Below, piece after piece: positions 35,930 through 44,088 of a stretch of DNA of 58,992 nucleotides; the stretch's first letter is position 1, and every line of letters starts with the position of its first letter. This DNA is from JBNKHG01 sp050290225. Lineage in GTDB: Bacteria > Pseudomonadota > Gammaproteobacteria > Pseudomonadales > Cellvibrionaceae. Under the pieces are notes generated by a model, which was given only the letters and a program-made list of their open reading frames with translations, was not told the DNA's origin and made no database searches. The position numbers and the translations under genes were made by a program. The DNA lies in the NCBI GenBank assembly GCA_050290225.1, contig JBNKHG010000050.1, forward strand, positions 1-58,992, given 5' to 3'.

Positions 35930-36894
35930 CGGCATTCCTCCCATTGCACAATGCAGGCGCCCCAAGAGTATCCGACACCAAACCCTATCAGCATAACCTG
36001 ATCGCCACTCTTCAGGCGTCCTTGATCCTGGGCATCTTTGAGTGCGATCGGGATGGTGGGGGATACGGTGTTGCCTATGTCTTCATAATTGGTGAAAACC
36101 TTGTGCCTTGGCAGGTCGAGGTGCCGGACAATATTGTCGATCACCAGCTTGCTGGCCTGGTGAAAAATAAATAAATCGATATCGTCGGTACGTTTCCCGG
36201 ATTTTTCCAACAAAGCCCGTACACAGCTCGGTACCTTGTCCATGGTAAACATAAACACGTCGGCACCCTTCATGTGCAATGTTTTTTGCCCGTTCGGATT
36301 GCGCGCCCCACCGCCTGCGACGATCAGGTTGTTAACGCCCGCGCCATCCGCACCCAATTCAAACGGACCAACAAGATCCCGTTCCGTTTGGCTCAGCAGG
36401 GTTGCCGCCGCACCATCACTGAATAACGGGCGGCAACTGCGGTCGTGCCTATCGACATATTTGCTGTATGTTTCACTGCAGATCAAGAGTCCCTGTTTCG
36501 CCAAACCTGTGCTTATCAGGCCGCCGGCGATGGCGAGTCCGTAGATATAGCCCGAGCAGCCGAGATTGACATCAAACGACATGCAGCGCGTATCCAAATT
36601 AAGGCGATTATGCAAAATGCCGGCGGATCCCGGCAGTGGGTAATCCGGCGATTGCGTGACCAGTATCAGGAAGTCGATATCCGCGGTTTGCACGGTTGTT
36701 TCCAGTAGGCGCCCTGCCGCTATTTCTGCCATATCTGTCGCGGTCTGCCCAGGGCCAGCAAGGTACCGGTTTTTTATGCCCGTTTTTTCTTCAATCTCGC
36801 TCATGGTCCAGTCCGGATTGTCTTCCAGTAAAGACGCGCCGGTTTCCCTGCTCGGCGGCAGATAGTACTCGATAGCACGGATTGACATTTTCAT
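35926..36894 (-). CDS. FabH-like 3-oxoacyl-ACP synthase III
   Basis: 322 residues with the complete KAS III catalytic triad: C113 (NLGCSGYIYG), H245 (IFHQASKL) and N275 (DIGNTVSPT). KAS III enzymes condense an acyl-CoA with a malonyl-ACP, or in secondary metabolism join or transfer acyl groups. It lies 11 bases after the ACP gene and overlaps the ketoreductase, so it works with that ACP in a dedicated pathway and not in bulk fatty-acid synthesis. Confidence 0.9.
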   Translation of the reverse strand: MKMSIRAIEYYLPPSRETGASLLEDNPDWTMSEIEEKTGIKNRYLAGPGQTATDMAEIAAGRLLETTVQTADIDFLILVTQSPDYPLPGSAGILHNRLNLDTRCMSFDVNLGCSGYIYGLAIAGGLISTGLAKQGLLICSETYSKYVDRHDRSCRPLFSDGAAATLLSQTERDLVGPFELGADGAGVNNLIVAGGGARNPNGQKTLHMKGADVFMFTMDKVPSCVRALLEKSGKRTDDIDLFIFHQASKLVIDNIVRHLDLPRHKVFTNYEDIGNTVSPTIPIALKDAQDQGRLKSGDQVMLIGFGVGYSWGACIVQWEECR

Positions 36895-36905
36895 GCTTGA
36901 TCGCT

Positions 36906-37154
36906 CTATGCCTCTACACCTATCAGGGCATGTTCCTTGAGAAGCGACAGGATCATACTGACGGAGTTGGCGCTGGCCATTTGATTGATCGCGGCAACTT
37001 TGCCATCAAAGGTTTTGTCCAGCTCGATCAATATACTCATATGGCCAAGGGAATCCCACTCTGCTGTATTTTCGCTGGAGCTGTTTATGTCGATAGTGCC
37101 TGGTTCGACATTCAGACTATGTGCAATGATGCCGATAATGTCCGTGTCATTCAT
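36906..37154 (-). CDS. Acyl carrier protein
   Basis: 82 residues. S35 in AEWDSLGHMS is the phosphopantetheine attachment serine in a DSLGH motif. The protein is acidic and helical as expected. Its tryptophan before the DSL and its low similarity to housekeeping AcpP suggest a specialised ACP. It lies between the methyltransferase and the ketosynthase (11-base gap), which presumably act on its cargo. Confidence 0.9.
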   Translation of the reverse strand: MNDTDIIGIIAHSLNVEPGTIDINSSSENTAEWDSLGHMSILIELDKTFDGKVAAINQMASANSVSMILSLLKEHALIGVEA

Positions 37155-37196
37155 TTGGCGTCTCCTTGTTGCTGATTAACGCATAATCGCGATGGT

Positions 37197-37922
37197 TTAT
37201 TGATTGAATGCGACATAGATGTCAGTAAAACAGATCACCATACCGAACTTCTTATCAAGCAGGATGTTCCCCTCTTCTTTTAGTCTGTCCAGGGCTTCCA
37301 TGTGGTCATACATGCTGGTTGGCAGGGGCCACTCTTCACGTGCCAGAAATTCAACGTGACGGAAATTCTCCCGAGCGACCGCGAGTGCTTTATCGACATT
37401 GGAAAGGGAAATAACCGGGAAAAACAACTGGCCGCCTTCGTTCAGATAGTCGGGTGCCTGCCGTAAGATTTCGGTAGTTAATTTTATGCCGCCTTCGCCG
37501 GCATCACAGGAAACGCCGGAATACCAGGGAGACAAACGGGCAGCCTCCTGGGCGATTCCCGAAACCGTGTCGGCGATGCAATCGAATTTCTCGCCTTGCC
37601 ATGGCGCCAGCAGTGAACCGACCCTGGCCTCGACAGAGATGTCATATCGGCTACAGTTCTTTCGCGAACAGGACACCGACTTTTCACTGATATCGGAGGC
37701 AAACAAGGGAGGCTTCACCAGGCCTTTCAAGGCGAGACCGATACCTACGCTACCGCTTCCGGAACCCAGATCGAGCAATTTGCAGGGATGTGTAAGGTGG
37801 TTGGATACGGCTTTAACGAAAATGGATGTTGTAGTATTGGGAGTAAAGACACCCGGCAGCGTATCAAGCAGCAGATCAGCGCCGTCGTCGAGTCCAAATT
37901 TATCTTGTTTCAAATGCTCCAT
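37197..37922 (-). CDS. HemK/PrmC-like SAM-dependent methyltransferase
   Basis: 241 residues with a class I Rossmann methyltransferase core. Motif I is LLDLGSGSGSVGIG (residues ~49-62), followed by FASDISEKS. The topology resembles PrmC/HemK, but the NPPY catalytic motif of that family is replaced by ADTVSGIA, so a glutamine N-methyltransferase role is unlikely. In this operon it may O-, N- or C-methylate the small-molecule product or its carrier-bound precursor. Confidence 0.75.
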   Translation of the reverse strand: MEHLKQDKFGLDDGADLLLDTLPGVFTPNTTTSIFVKAVSNHLTHPCKLLDLGSGSGSVGIGLALKGLVKPPLFASDISEKSVSCSRKNCSRYDISVEARVGSLLAPWQGEKFDCIADTVSGIAQEAARLSPWYSGVSCDAGEGGIKLTTEILRQAPDYLNEGGQLFFPVISLSNVDKALAVARENFRHVEFLAREEWPLPTSMYDHMEALDRLKEEGNILLDKKFGMVICFTDIYVAFNQ

Positions 37923-37966
37923 GGTAAGTCCTCAACCCAGGCAGGCTAATGTTTTCGGCGACATTG

Positions 37967-38848
37967 TTACGAAGGGTTTTTTGTGGTGTCGGATAGCGGT
38001 GCTGACGCGTCCGTGTTTGGTACCGGACCGGGATCGTTGATCAGGTTGATACCGTTGCGATAAAACGGAAAATTTCGGTTGCCCTCCCAGTGTTGTTCCA
38101 GCGCATGAGCCGCAGCGCCGGGCAAACGCAGCAGCAGGTACAACATTTCACCCTGTTGCGGTTCAAAATCGAGATCCGTCAGCGCCGCGGAGGCAACACC
38201 GCTCATTGCCAGAGGCAAACCGGTAACCGCTTCCAATTGCAGGCGGTTTGTTTGTAGCCAAGCCAGATTGCTCCGGGATTTTATTTTCGCGCCCCACCCT
38301 GACAGGTTGGCGAGTGTTTGCCGCACCGGCGAGGGACAGCTTTTGCCATGGGGGACAAAACCCGGGGGATGCTCCATGGAAGGCCAGACGCCTTCCCTGG
38401 CGGGCGGTTTTTCCACCGGCCACTGTTCCAGATACGTGCGCCATTGCATGAAATCCTGTCGGCATTTTTGCCACGCCAGCATGGCTTCGTATACTTCCCT
38501 GGCACCGCCATATCCACCGGCGCCCACCGCAAGCGCCGCCATCAGGCAGGAAGCCAGTGTCGATCCCCCCGCGCCCCCGGTCATTGCGGCCTGCACACTG
38601 CAATCACGGGGGCCCGGGTTGGCGATGGCCAGTGCCAGGCTATCCAGCAATTGAGCCTGTTCCCGGGTGGGCTGCTCGCCATGAAATAATAAATAGAGGT
38701 ATTCAATCCAGCTCGCGTTCGGTAACAAGTCGCCATAGACGTCGTAACCGGCACAACGGCACTGGGCGGCCGCAAATGGGTCGTCGTCTTCGGCGATTTC
38801 CTGCCAAAAGCGTGTGTGGACGGGCTCCAGCGATTGAGAACTGTTCAT
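37967..38848 (-). CDS. Citrate-synthase-superfamily protein, divergent (first copy)
   Basis: 293 residues, overlapping the ThDP-enzyme gene by four bases. CRCAGYDVYGDLLPNASWIE near residue 30 and YLYLLFHGEQPT are typical of the citryl-CoA lyase/citrate synthase family. By eye, the AHGGA segment of citrate synthase aligns with GGYGGA, so the first catalytic His appears replaced by Tyr (Y113). H167 (FVPHG) and D227 (LDLDFE-like TDLDFEP) may represent the other two catalytic positions. It would be expected to bind an acyl-CoA and a keto acid, but its activity cannot be taken for granted. Its losses differ from those of the second copy in the same operon. Confidence 0.75.
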   Translation of the reverse strand: MNSSQSLEPVHTRFWQEIAEDDDPFAAAQCRCAGYDVYGDLLPNASWIEYLYLLFHGEQPTREQAQLLDSLALAIANPGPRDCSVQAAMTGGAGGSTLASCLMAALAVGAGGYGGAREVYEAMLAWQKCRQDFMQWRTYLEQWPVEKPPAREGVWPSMEHPPGFVPHGKSCPSPVRQTLANLSGWGAKIKSRSNLAWLQTNRLQLEAVTGLPLAMSGVASAALTDLDFEPQQGEMLYLLLRLPGAAAHALEQHWEGNRNFPFYRNGINLINDPGPVPNTDASAPLSDTTKNPS

Positions 38849-40629
38849 GACTTAGTGGCCTTCAGCGTATTGATCCTGTGGGCAAAGGGGGGCACAGCTT
38901 CCGGGTCGATACAGATATCCAGCAGAGTCGGTCCACTATCAGCGAAAAAGCGCTTGCTGTTCAAAGTCACCAGGTCTTCGGGTGTCTCGATACGGTAACC
39001 CCTCGCCCCTAGAGTCTCGGCAAAGTGGGCATAATTGACTGTTGGCATGGCGTAGCCCACAGGCTCGGCGCCGATCATGCGCAGGCCGTGTTTTACCAGG
39101 CCCATGGCTGCGTCATTGAGCACAATAAAAACGATCGGTAGCTGTTCCTGCACGGCCAGGGTAATTTCCTGGCCACTCATTAACAGGCTGCCATCCCCCG
39201 TGATACAGACCACAGGGCCTTTACCGCCCAAGGCGGTACCGATAGCAGCGCCGATAGCCCATCCCATGGAGGTAAATTCAACGGAGGCGCGAAACCAGTT
39301 ATTACCGATCCCCGCATTGCCGGACAAAGGATTGGTGTGCAGCCCGGGATTCAGGTAGTGCAACGCCCAGGCTAGGCCTGCGCCCGAATCCACCACATAG
39401 CAGGTGTCGGCAGGAAACAGCCGGGGTAATTCGCACATTAGGCGTTGGGGTTTTATCGGACACTCATTATTGTGATTGTCATAATTGTCTTCGTCGTTGA
39501 CCCTAAGAGCTGGCTCGCTGCTTTCCTGGATGCTCTTCTGTGGCGTTAGAGCGGAAGTATTCAGTCGGTCGGACACCTGCTCAAAAATACTGCCTATGCA
39601 GCCGCGGATCTGAAGATTGCTCATGGGTGTATGGGCAAGGTAATCTTCATGGCTATCGACATGGATCAGTTGCTGTTCGGCGGATATTCGCTCGAGCCAG
39701 TTTCTACCCGCACGTTCACTTACCAGCGTGCCCACGCAGAGGATGGTGCTGTAGCGGGAAGATTCCAGTGCCGCCTCGGCACTGCCGTGCCCGCCGTACC
39801 CCAGCAGGCCATAAAATGCGGGATGCGCGGGTGGTATCAGCCCCTTGCCATGAGGCGTGGCCACGATACCGGCGCCAATCCGCTCGGCAACGCCAAGGAT
39901 TCTCTCGGCAGCATCGGCAGCGCCCCCCCCAATGACGAATAGCGTGTGGGAGCTCGCTGCCAGCATGTCCACAAGTTTGTCGACATCTTTTGGGTTGTAA
40001 GGTTTTGAATGATTCGATAACAAAAACTGAAGATCGAAGTTGGCGAGGGTTGACGCCGGCCGGCCCAGTACATCCAGGGGGATACTCAGGTGTACGGGGC
40101 CGGGTTTTGAACCCATCGCCGTCATAATGGCTGCTATGAGCTTTTGCTCGAGCTGGTCGATATGGGATACCAGTGTGCTGTACCGGGTGCAGCACTTGAA
40201 CAAGGCAACCGTGTCGATACCCGAGCAGGAAGAATCCTGAAATGCACCACGACCAAAGCTGGGCAGGGCGGTTTGTCCGGTAATCACCAGCATCGGAATG
40301 GCATTGGCGTAGGCGGAGGCCACGCCGGTAACCAAGTTGGTTGCACCCGGACCGGTGGTCGAGCAACAGACACCAAGCCGGCCGGTCTCCCGGGTGTAGC
40401 CGTCGGCCATAAAGGCGGCGCCAGTTTCGTGCCGGGATACGATGGCGCGCGGTCCACCCCGCCTTTCGCTACGGGCCAGCGCATCGAAGAGGGGCACTAT
40501 AGCGCCGCCCGGTATGCCGAACACGTAATCGGTGTGCAATTGTTCGAGATAATTGACTAGCAGATCACCAAACTCAACAGTTTGGTCTTGCCCCCGGGTC
40601 GGGTAAACTCGCTCGCTGACTAAACTCAT
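38845..40629 (-). CDS. Thiamine-diphosphate enzyme, acetolactate-synthase-like
   Basis: 594 residues with the three-domain layout of acetohydroxyacid synthase-type enzymes. E68 in SRHETGAAFMADGYTRETGR is the cofactor-activating glutamate; the ThDP/Mg motif GDGSLLMSGQEI followed by LNDAAMG lies in the last quarter. A linker near residues 365-395 is unusually rich in Ser, Asn and Asp. It is the first gene of the operon and could carboligate two 2-keto acids or a keto acid and an aldehyde to an acyloin, feeding the citrate-synthase-like proteins and ketosynthase. No regulatory small subunit gene is adjacent, which argues against a branched-chain amino-acid role. AAGGA sits unusually close to the ATG. 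Confidence 0.85.
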   Translation of the reverse strand: MSLVSERVYPTRGQDQTVEFGDLLVNYLEQLHTDYVFGIPGGAIVPLFDALARSERRGGPRAIVSRHETGAAFMADGYTRETGRLGVCCSTTGPGATNLVTGVASAYANAIPMLVITGQTALPSFGRGAFQDSSCSGIDTVALFKCCTRYSTLVSHIDQLEQKLIAAIMTAMGSKPGPVHLSIPLDVLGRPASTLANFDLQFLLSNHSKPYNPKDVDKLVDMLAASSHTLFVIGGGAADAAERILGVAERIGAGIVATPHGKGLIPPAHPAFYGLLGYGGHGSAEAALESSRYSTILCVGTLVSERAGRNWLERISAEQQLIHVDSHEDYLAHTPMSNLQIRGCIGSIFEQVSDRLNTSALTPQKSIQESSEPALRVNDEDNYDNHNNECPIKPQRLMCELPRLFPADTCYVVDSGAGLAWALHYLNPGLHTNPLSGNAGIGNNWFRASVEFTSMGWAIGAAIGTALGGKGPVVCITGDGSLLMSGQEITLAVQEQLPIVFIVLNDAAMGLVKHGLRMIGAEPVGYAMPTVNYAHFAETLGARGYRIETPEDLVTLNSKRFFADSGPTLLDICIDPEAVPPFAHRINTLKATKS

Positions 40630-41573
40630 TCCTTGTCACTCTTTTTTATTTAGTACCATGCGTTCGCTATACCGAACTGCTTGGCAGAGAAACTCCTTCT
40701 CACAGAGGGCGAACAGGTTACCACGACGTCTTATGTTGTCAAGTCACAGCGAAACGAGGAGATTGGCTTGTGGTGAATATTTTTTATCTGGCGAAAAATA
40801 ATGATTCTTTGAACAACATCGAACGACAATTTAGGGATTTAATATCATGAATTTGTTTTTAATGAAGATTGCTCGCCTAAAACATTTCTCCATTTTAATT
40901 AATCACTTAAAGGCGTAGATCGACACTTCCAAGTGTCTGTCAATTTGACAAAAATTCGCATCAAAAAAATTTAAAACCTTGTCACTTATCTGGCGTTTCA
41001 AAGCGGCAGACTTTAACGAGTTTGTTCAACCAGCATGCAAAAATTGAATGGCGACAACAGGAAAAAACTCCAAAAAAAGAGAAGATAACAGATATATTTC
41101 TGCGAAATATAACAAAAACATAAAATATGCATGTCTTTTATGTGTCGAATATCCAGATTTTACCTAAGAAATTTTGTTAAGGGAGTCTATGGATTGCAGT
41201 TGATGTTATCGACGGAACGAATAATGGCCGAATATGCCAAATAGCATGGCATGTTATGCTAATTACAAAGAAAATTTTGTGCGGACTTCCTTATTAAACA
41301 TTCATCGATTGGGGTCCACTTCTCACTGCTGGGCCAAGTTTCCGTAACCCCCACTCTTTAGTCAGGGGTCGACTAAATTTTTTTAGACGATAATACGAGG
41401 AAAGCGCTTGGCACAATTGAAATTAATAACTGTTATGGCATCATTAATCGTACAAATAGAGATGGCAGTTGAAGCGCGCATCCATACCCTCACTAAAACT
41501 CTGGGCTACTAAGACACAAATGAAAAATTTCTGAGTGGCTAGCCAAGCGACTGAGCAATATCGATCCAGTGTA
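40630..41573. other. AT-rich gene-free interval upstream of the seven-gene operon
   Basis: About 940 bases, much more AT-rich than the flanks, with no convincing gene. It must hold the operon promoter and contains twin palindromes at 40922-40950. A 34-codon plus-strand frame from TTG 41408 (preceded by GAGGA, reading LAQLKLITVMASLIVQIEMA) ends at 41512 and may be a remnant; nothing else is recognised. Confidence 0.6.
40922..40950. promoter_or_regulatory. Two abutting perfect palindromes (operator-like)
   Basis: GACACTTCCAAGTGTC (40922-40937) and TGTCAATTTGACA (40938-40950) are each perfectly self-complementary and directly adjacent, about 290 bases upstream of the first gene of the seven-gene operon. 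Such sites are typical of dimeric repressors. No intact regulator gene lies between this site and the operon. Confidence 0.6.
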
Positions 41574-41755
41574 TTATACCTGTTGCCTGGATTCGATCCA
41601 CTGAACAACAGCGCTTTCATGCCACCCCACGGATCGAGCTCCCGTCAGCTTGATCTGCCTCGGAAATTTCCCCTTGGCGATTTCCGCATAAATGGTCGAG
41701 CGAGCCAAACCCGTCATGGCATCACCTCCCGAAGCCTTAATATCTTTTCGCCCAC
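41574..41755 (-). pseudogene. alpA: AlpA-family excisionase/regulator, frameshifted
   Basis: AlpA proteins are MerR-like helix-turn-helix factors that control excision of integrative elements. The GTG at 41755, with AGGAG six bases upstream, starts VGEKILRLREVM; the frame then stops. After a one-base shift near 41718 the rest of the family reads on: MTGLARSTIYAEIAKGKFPR, then VGWHESAVVQWIESRQQ and TAA at 41574. An ATG at 41717 could express the 47-residue remainder, but the first part of the helix-turn-helix would be missing. Confidence 0.8.
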
Positions 41756-41790
41756 AAGAATCTCCTTAGCGCCAATCTGGAACATGCAGC

Positions 41791-41928
41791 CTAGTCAATG
41801 GGTGTATCGGCGCCAGCAAAAAAGTCTTCCGCCAACCGAGAACGTTTTGGACGGTATCGGCAACTACCACAGGCCACCGATAACATACGGGTGTAGATGT
41901 CGTTTTGATTGGCTGTCTGGCGTTTCAT
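41791..41928 (-). CDS. Small CxxC protein upstream of alpA
   Basis: 45 residues from ATG 41928 with AGGAGA seven bases upstream. It is basic and contains CGSC followed by RYRPKRSR. It is 35 bases upstream of the alpA start on the same strand, so both belong to the same mobile-element leader. No family is recognised; a small DNA-binding or zinc-binding protein is possible. Confidence 0.45.
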   Translation of the reverse strand: MKRQTANQNDIYTRMLSVACGSCRYRPKRSRLAEDFFAGADTPID

Positions 41929-42521
41929 GGCAAGTCTCCTTTTGGTTTGCGCGAGAGTGCAAAGCGGGGAAGACCTGCCGGGGGGAACCTGAGAGGACTG
42001 GTCAACGGAAGATGGTGCGGCCCGCAGCGCAGCGAGGACACGGCCCCTTGACCGGGCCTCACCTCCGGCCAAAATGCCCCGCAGCTCTCGCACTCACTGA
42101 CCAAAAGAGATCGAGACGGGAAGAACGCCGAATCAGACAGCCACGATCAAAAGGACAGAGTTCTATACCGGCACCGGATCAAGACCGGGCGGGGTGAGTG
42201 GATTGCTGGACGCTTGATGGAGCGCGGCCCCGAAGGCCCGTCCCTCCTCTCCTGCTATAACGGGCCTGTCAGCCAATAGCCAGAGATACCGATCAGCGCG
42301 CCGGGGTGCATCCGGTCGCTGCCCTTCAGATTGGCCATGGTGGCCATGACAATCGGGAGATCACACCTGGTCAGTTTTTAGCCAGTGCAGCGCACCAGTG
42401 CGGGCGGGGGGAGCGTTTCAACCGGCCCGCATGAAACACCGTCAGCCTTATGAGCAGATCATCCCGCACACGCATTTAAGCCGGGCACCAGTCCGGCAGC
42501 GGGTCAGTGCCACTTGGCACC
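41929..42521. other. GC-rich non-coding stretch of the mobile island
   Basis: No supported gene. A 44-codon plus-strand frame from ATG 42430 (MKHRQPYEQIIPHTHLSRAP) looks protein-like but runs out before the transposase relic and is unidentified. The base composition differs sharply from the AT-rich stretch to the left. Confidence 0.5.
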
Positions 42522-42995
42522 AACATCCGCTGGTCGATGGATTTTGTCTCGGATCAATAGAGTAACAGCCGGCGCTTTCGCGTACTGAATGTCAAAGACG
42601 ACTATTCCAGGGAACTGGTAGGGCAACTGGTGGCTTATTCCATTGGCGTGCATCAGGTGGCCCGTTTTCTCAACCAGCTAATCGAGACGCGCTCGGCCCC
42701 GGACCAAATCACCTGTGACAATGGCACCGAGTTTACGAGCAAAGCCATGTTTTTCTGGCAGAAGGAATCCGGGGTCAAACTGGCCTTCATCCAGCCAGGG
42801 AAGCCCATACAGAACTCATTCGTTGAAAGCCTGAATGGTCGGTTCCGGCAGGAGTGCTTGAATCAACACTGGTTTCGCGATCTTGAGGAAGCCCGGGAGA
42901 TTATCGATGCCTGGCCTGACCACTATAACCACGTGCGACCGCACAGCACGCTCAACTACATGACACCTGCCGCTTTCGCCAAAAGAGCGGCATAA
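42522..42995 (+). pseudogene. IS3-family transposase (OrfB), truncated with an in-frame stop
   Basis: The frame reads NIRWSMDFVSDQ, a TAG stop at 42558-42560, then FRVLNVKDDYSRELVG, TCDNGTEFTSKAM, QNSFVESLNGRFRQECLNQH and YNHVRPHSTLNYMTPAAFA. This is the C-terminal half of a DDE integrase-core transposase: D, D and E with the usual spacing are visible, with the first D before the stop. OrfA and the first half of OrfB are absent. A right terminal sequence may be TTTGGGGGTAAGGTCA at 43027-43042; no left end was found. Confidence 0.88.
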
Positions 42996-43059
42996 TATGA
43001 AAATCTCATCGAGGGGATGGTGCTAATTTGGGGGTAAGGTCAATCTGTTGTCCTTGAGG

Positions 43060-44088
43060 TTAATTATCTTTCGCAACATCGACCATCACTCTCGCGATTT
43101 TAAATCGTGCTACCGATTCGGTCTTGGCTTTCTCCGGATCAAAAAGTGCTAAATTTACTCCATCACTTACCGAACTTCGATACTGCACTCCGTGATAACC
43201 AAAATTTTTTATAAATTCGCATAGATACTGACTCGGAATGTAATCAATCGCAGCGGAATGGGGGAGAACTGGCCGCGTTAGTTCATTCCCCAAATTAATA
43301 AGAAATTCTAAATCCGCTCGCAAAAGTGCTATCTCGCTTTCATCGCTGAGCAAAAATGGCGAAATCGAATATTTAGGATTCCTTAAATCAACTATTTTAA
43401 GGTGGTCAGTAATACTGAATTTAGCAACGCTGGCAAATTCTCCTGTATGAGGCCGAATTTCAGAAACTGCTGTTTCTGGTGTTGATGCCAAATATAAATA
43501 TGGAATTCCTGCTGGATTTGCTCGTCCTTGAGTTGCAAATCGTTTGGGGGGAGCACCCATTTGTTCTAATGGATACATTTTTTCTGTTCTTTGAATTCTA
43601 GATCGATACCACGTAGTTAGAATTTCTTCATTGTCTAGTAATAGATAAGGAAGTAACTCTTCAATCCGGTCAGAATCCATCTTCGATCTTGGAAAAAATC
43701 TGTTTTTATACATCAACTCTTCTTTGAGCTTGGCCCAAGCATCAAGCCGATCAGAGATGCAGAGATCGGAGGGACAAAACCTTTCTCTAACTATTTGCCC
43801 ATCATCCAGTATGTCCGCAAGAAGCTCTTTTGCATGAGCCAAATCCATTGAAGGGTGAGAAAAGATACCCCAATCCTCTTTAAGCCATTCGACTAAAGTT
43901 TTTCCGCTCTCATCATCGGGACGATAAATATTGATCAATAGTTCAAAGTAATTCTTGAGCTTATCCGGTGATACTAGATTTTCGTTTGCGCTTTGACAGT
44001 AAGAACATGAACCAACTTTGTCTGAATGGATTGGGATAATCTCTCTCTTGAGGCCTCTGTCTCCGAAGCAGGTAGCGCAACAAAACAT
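43060..44088 (-). CDS. Zinc-ribbon/HEPN-RES protein (RES-domain toxin-like)
   Basis: 342 residues. Residues ~3-31 form a zinc ribbon (C4, C7, C28, C31). Residues ~40-150 look like the helical HEPN/RES N-terminal domain. Residues ~158-330 are a RES domain with WYRSRIQ (R162), PYLYLASTPETAVSEIR (Tyr and Glu) and a C-terminal NLALFDP. RES domains of the Xre-RES toxins degrade NAD+, so NAD+ depletion is a plausible activity. The gene begins directly after the stop of the sce7725-like gene with no spacing, so it is translated in a unit with its two upstream partners. Confidence 0.8.
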   Translation of the reverse strand: MFCCATCFGDRGLKREIIPIHSDKVGSCSYCQSANENLVSPDKLKNYFELLINIYRPDDESGKTLVEWLKEDWGIFSHPSMDLAHAKELLADILDDGQIVRERFCPSDLCISDRLDAWAKLKEELMYKNRFFPRSKMDSDRIEELLPYLLLDNEEILTTWYRSRIQRTEKMYPLEQMGAPPKRFATQGRANPAGIPYLYLASTPETAVSEIRPHTGEFASVAKFSITDHLKIVDLRNPKYSISPFLLSDESEIALLRADLEFLINLGNELTRPVLPHSAAIDYIPSQYLCEFIKNFGYHGVQYRSSVSDGVNLALFDPEKAKTESVARFKIARVMVDVAKDN

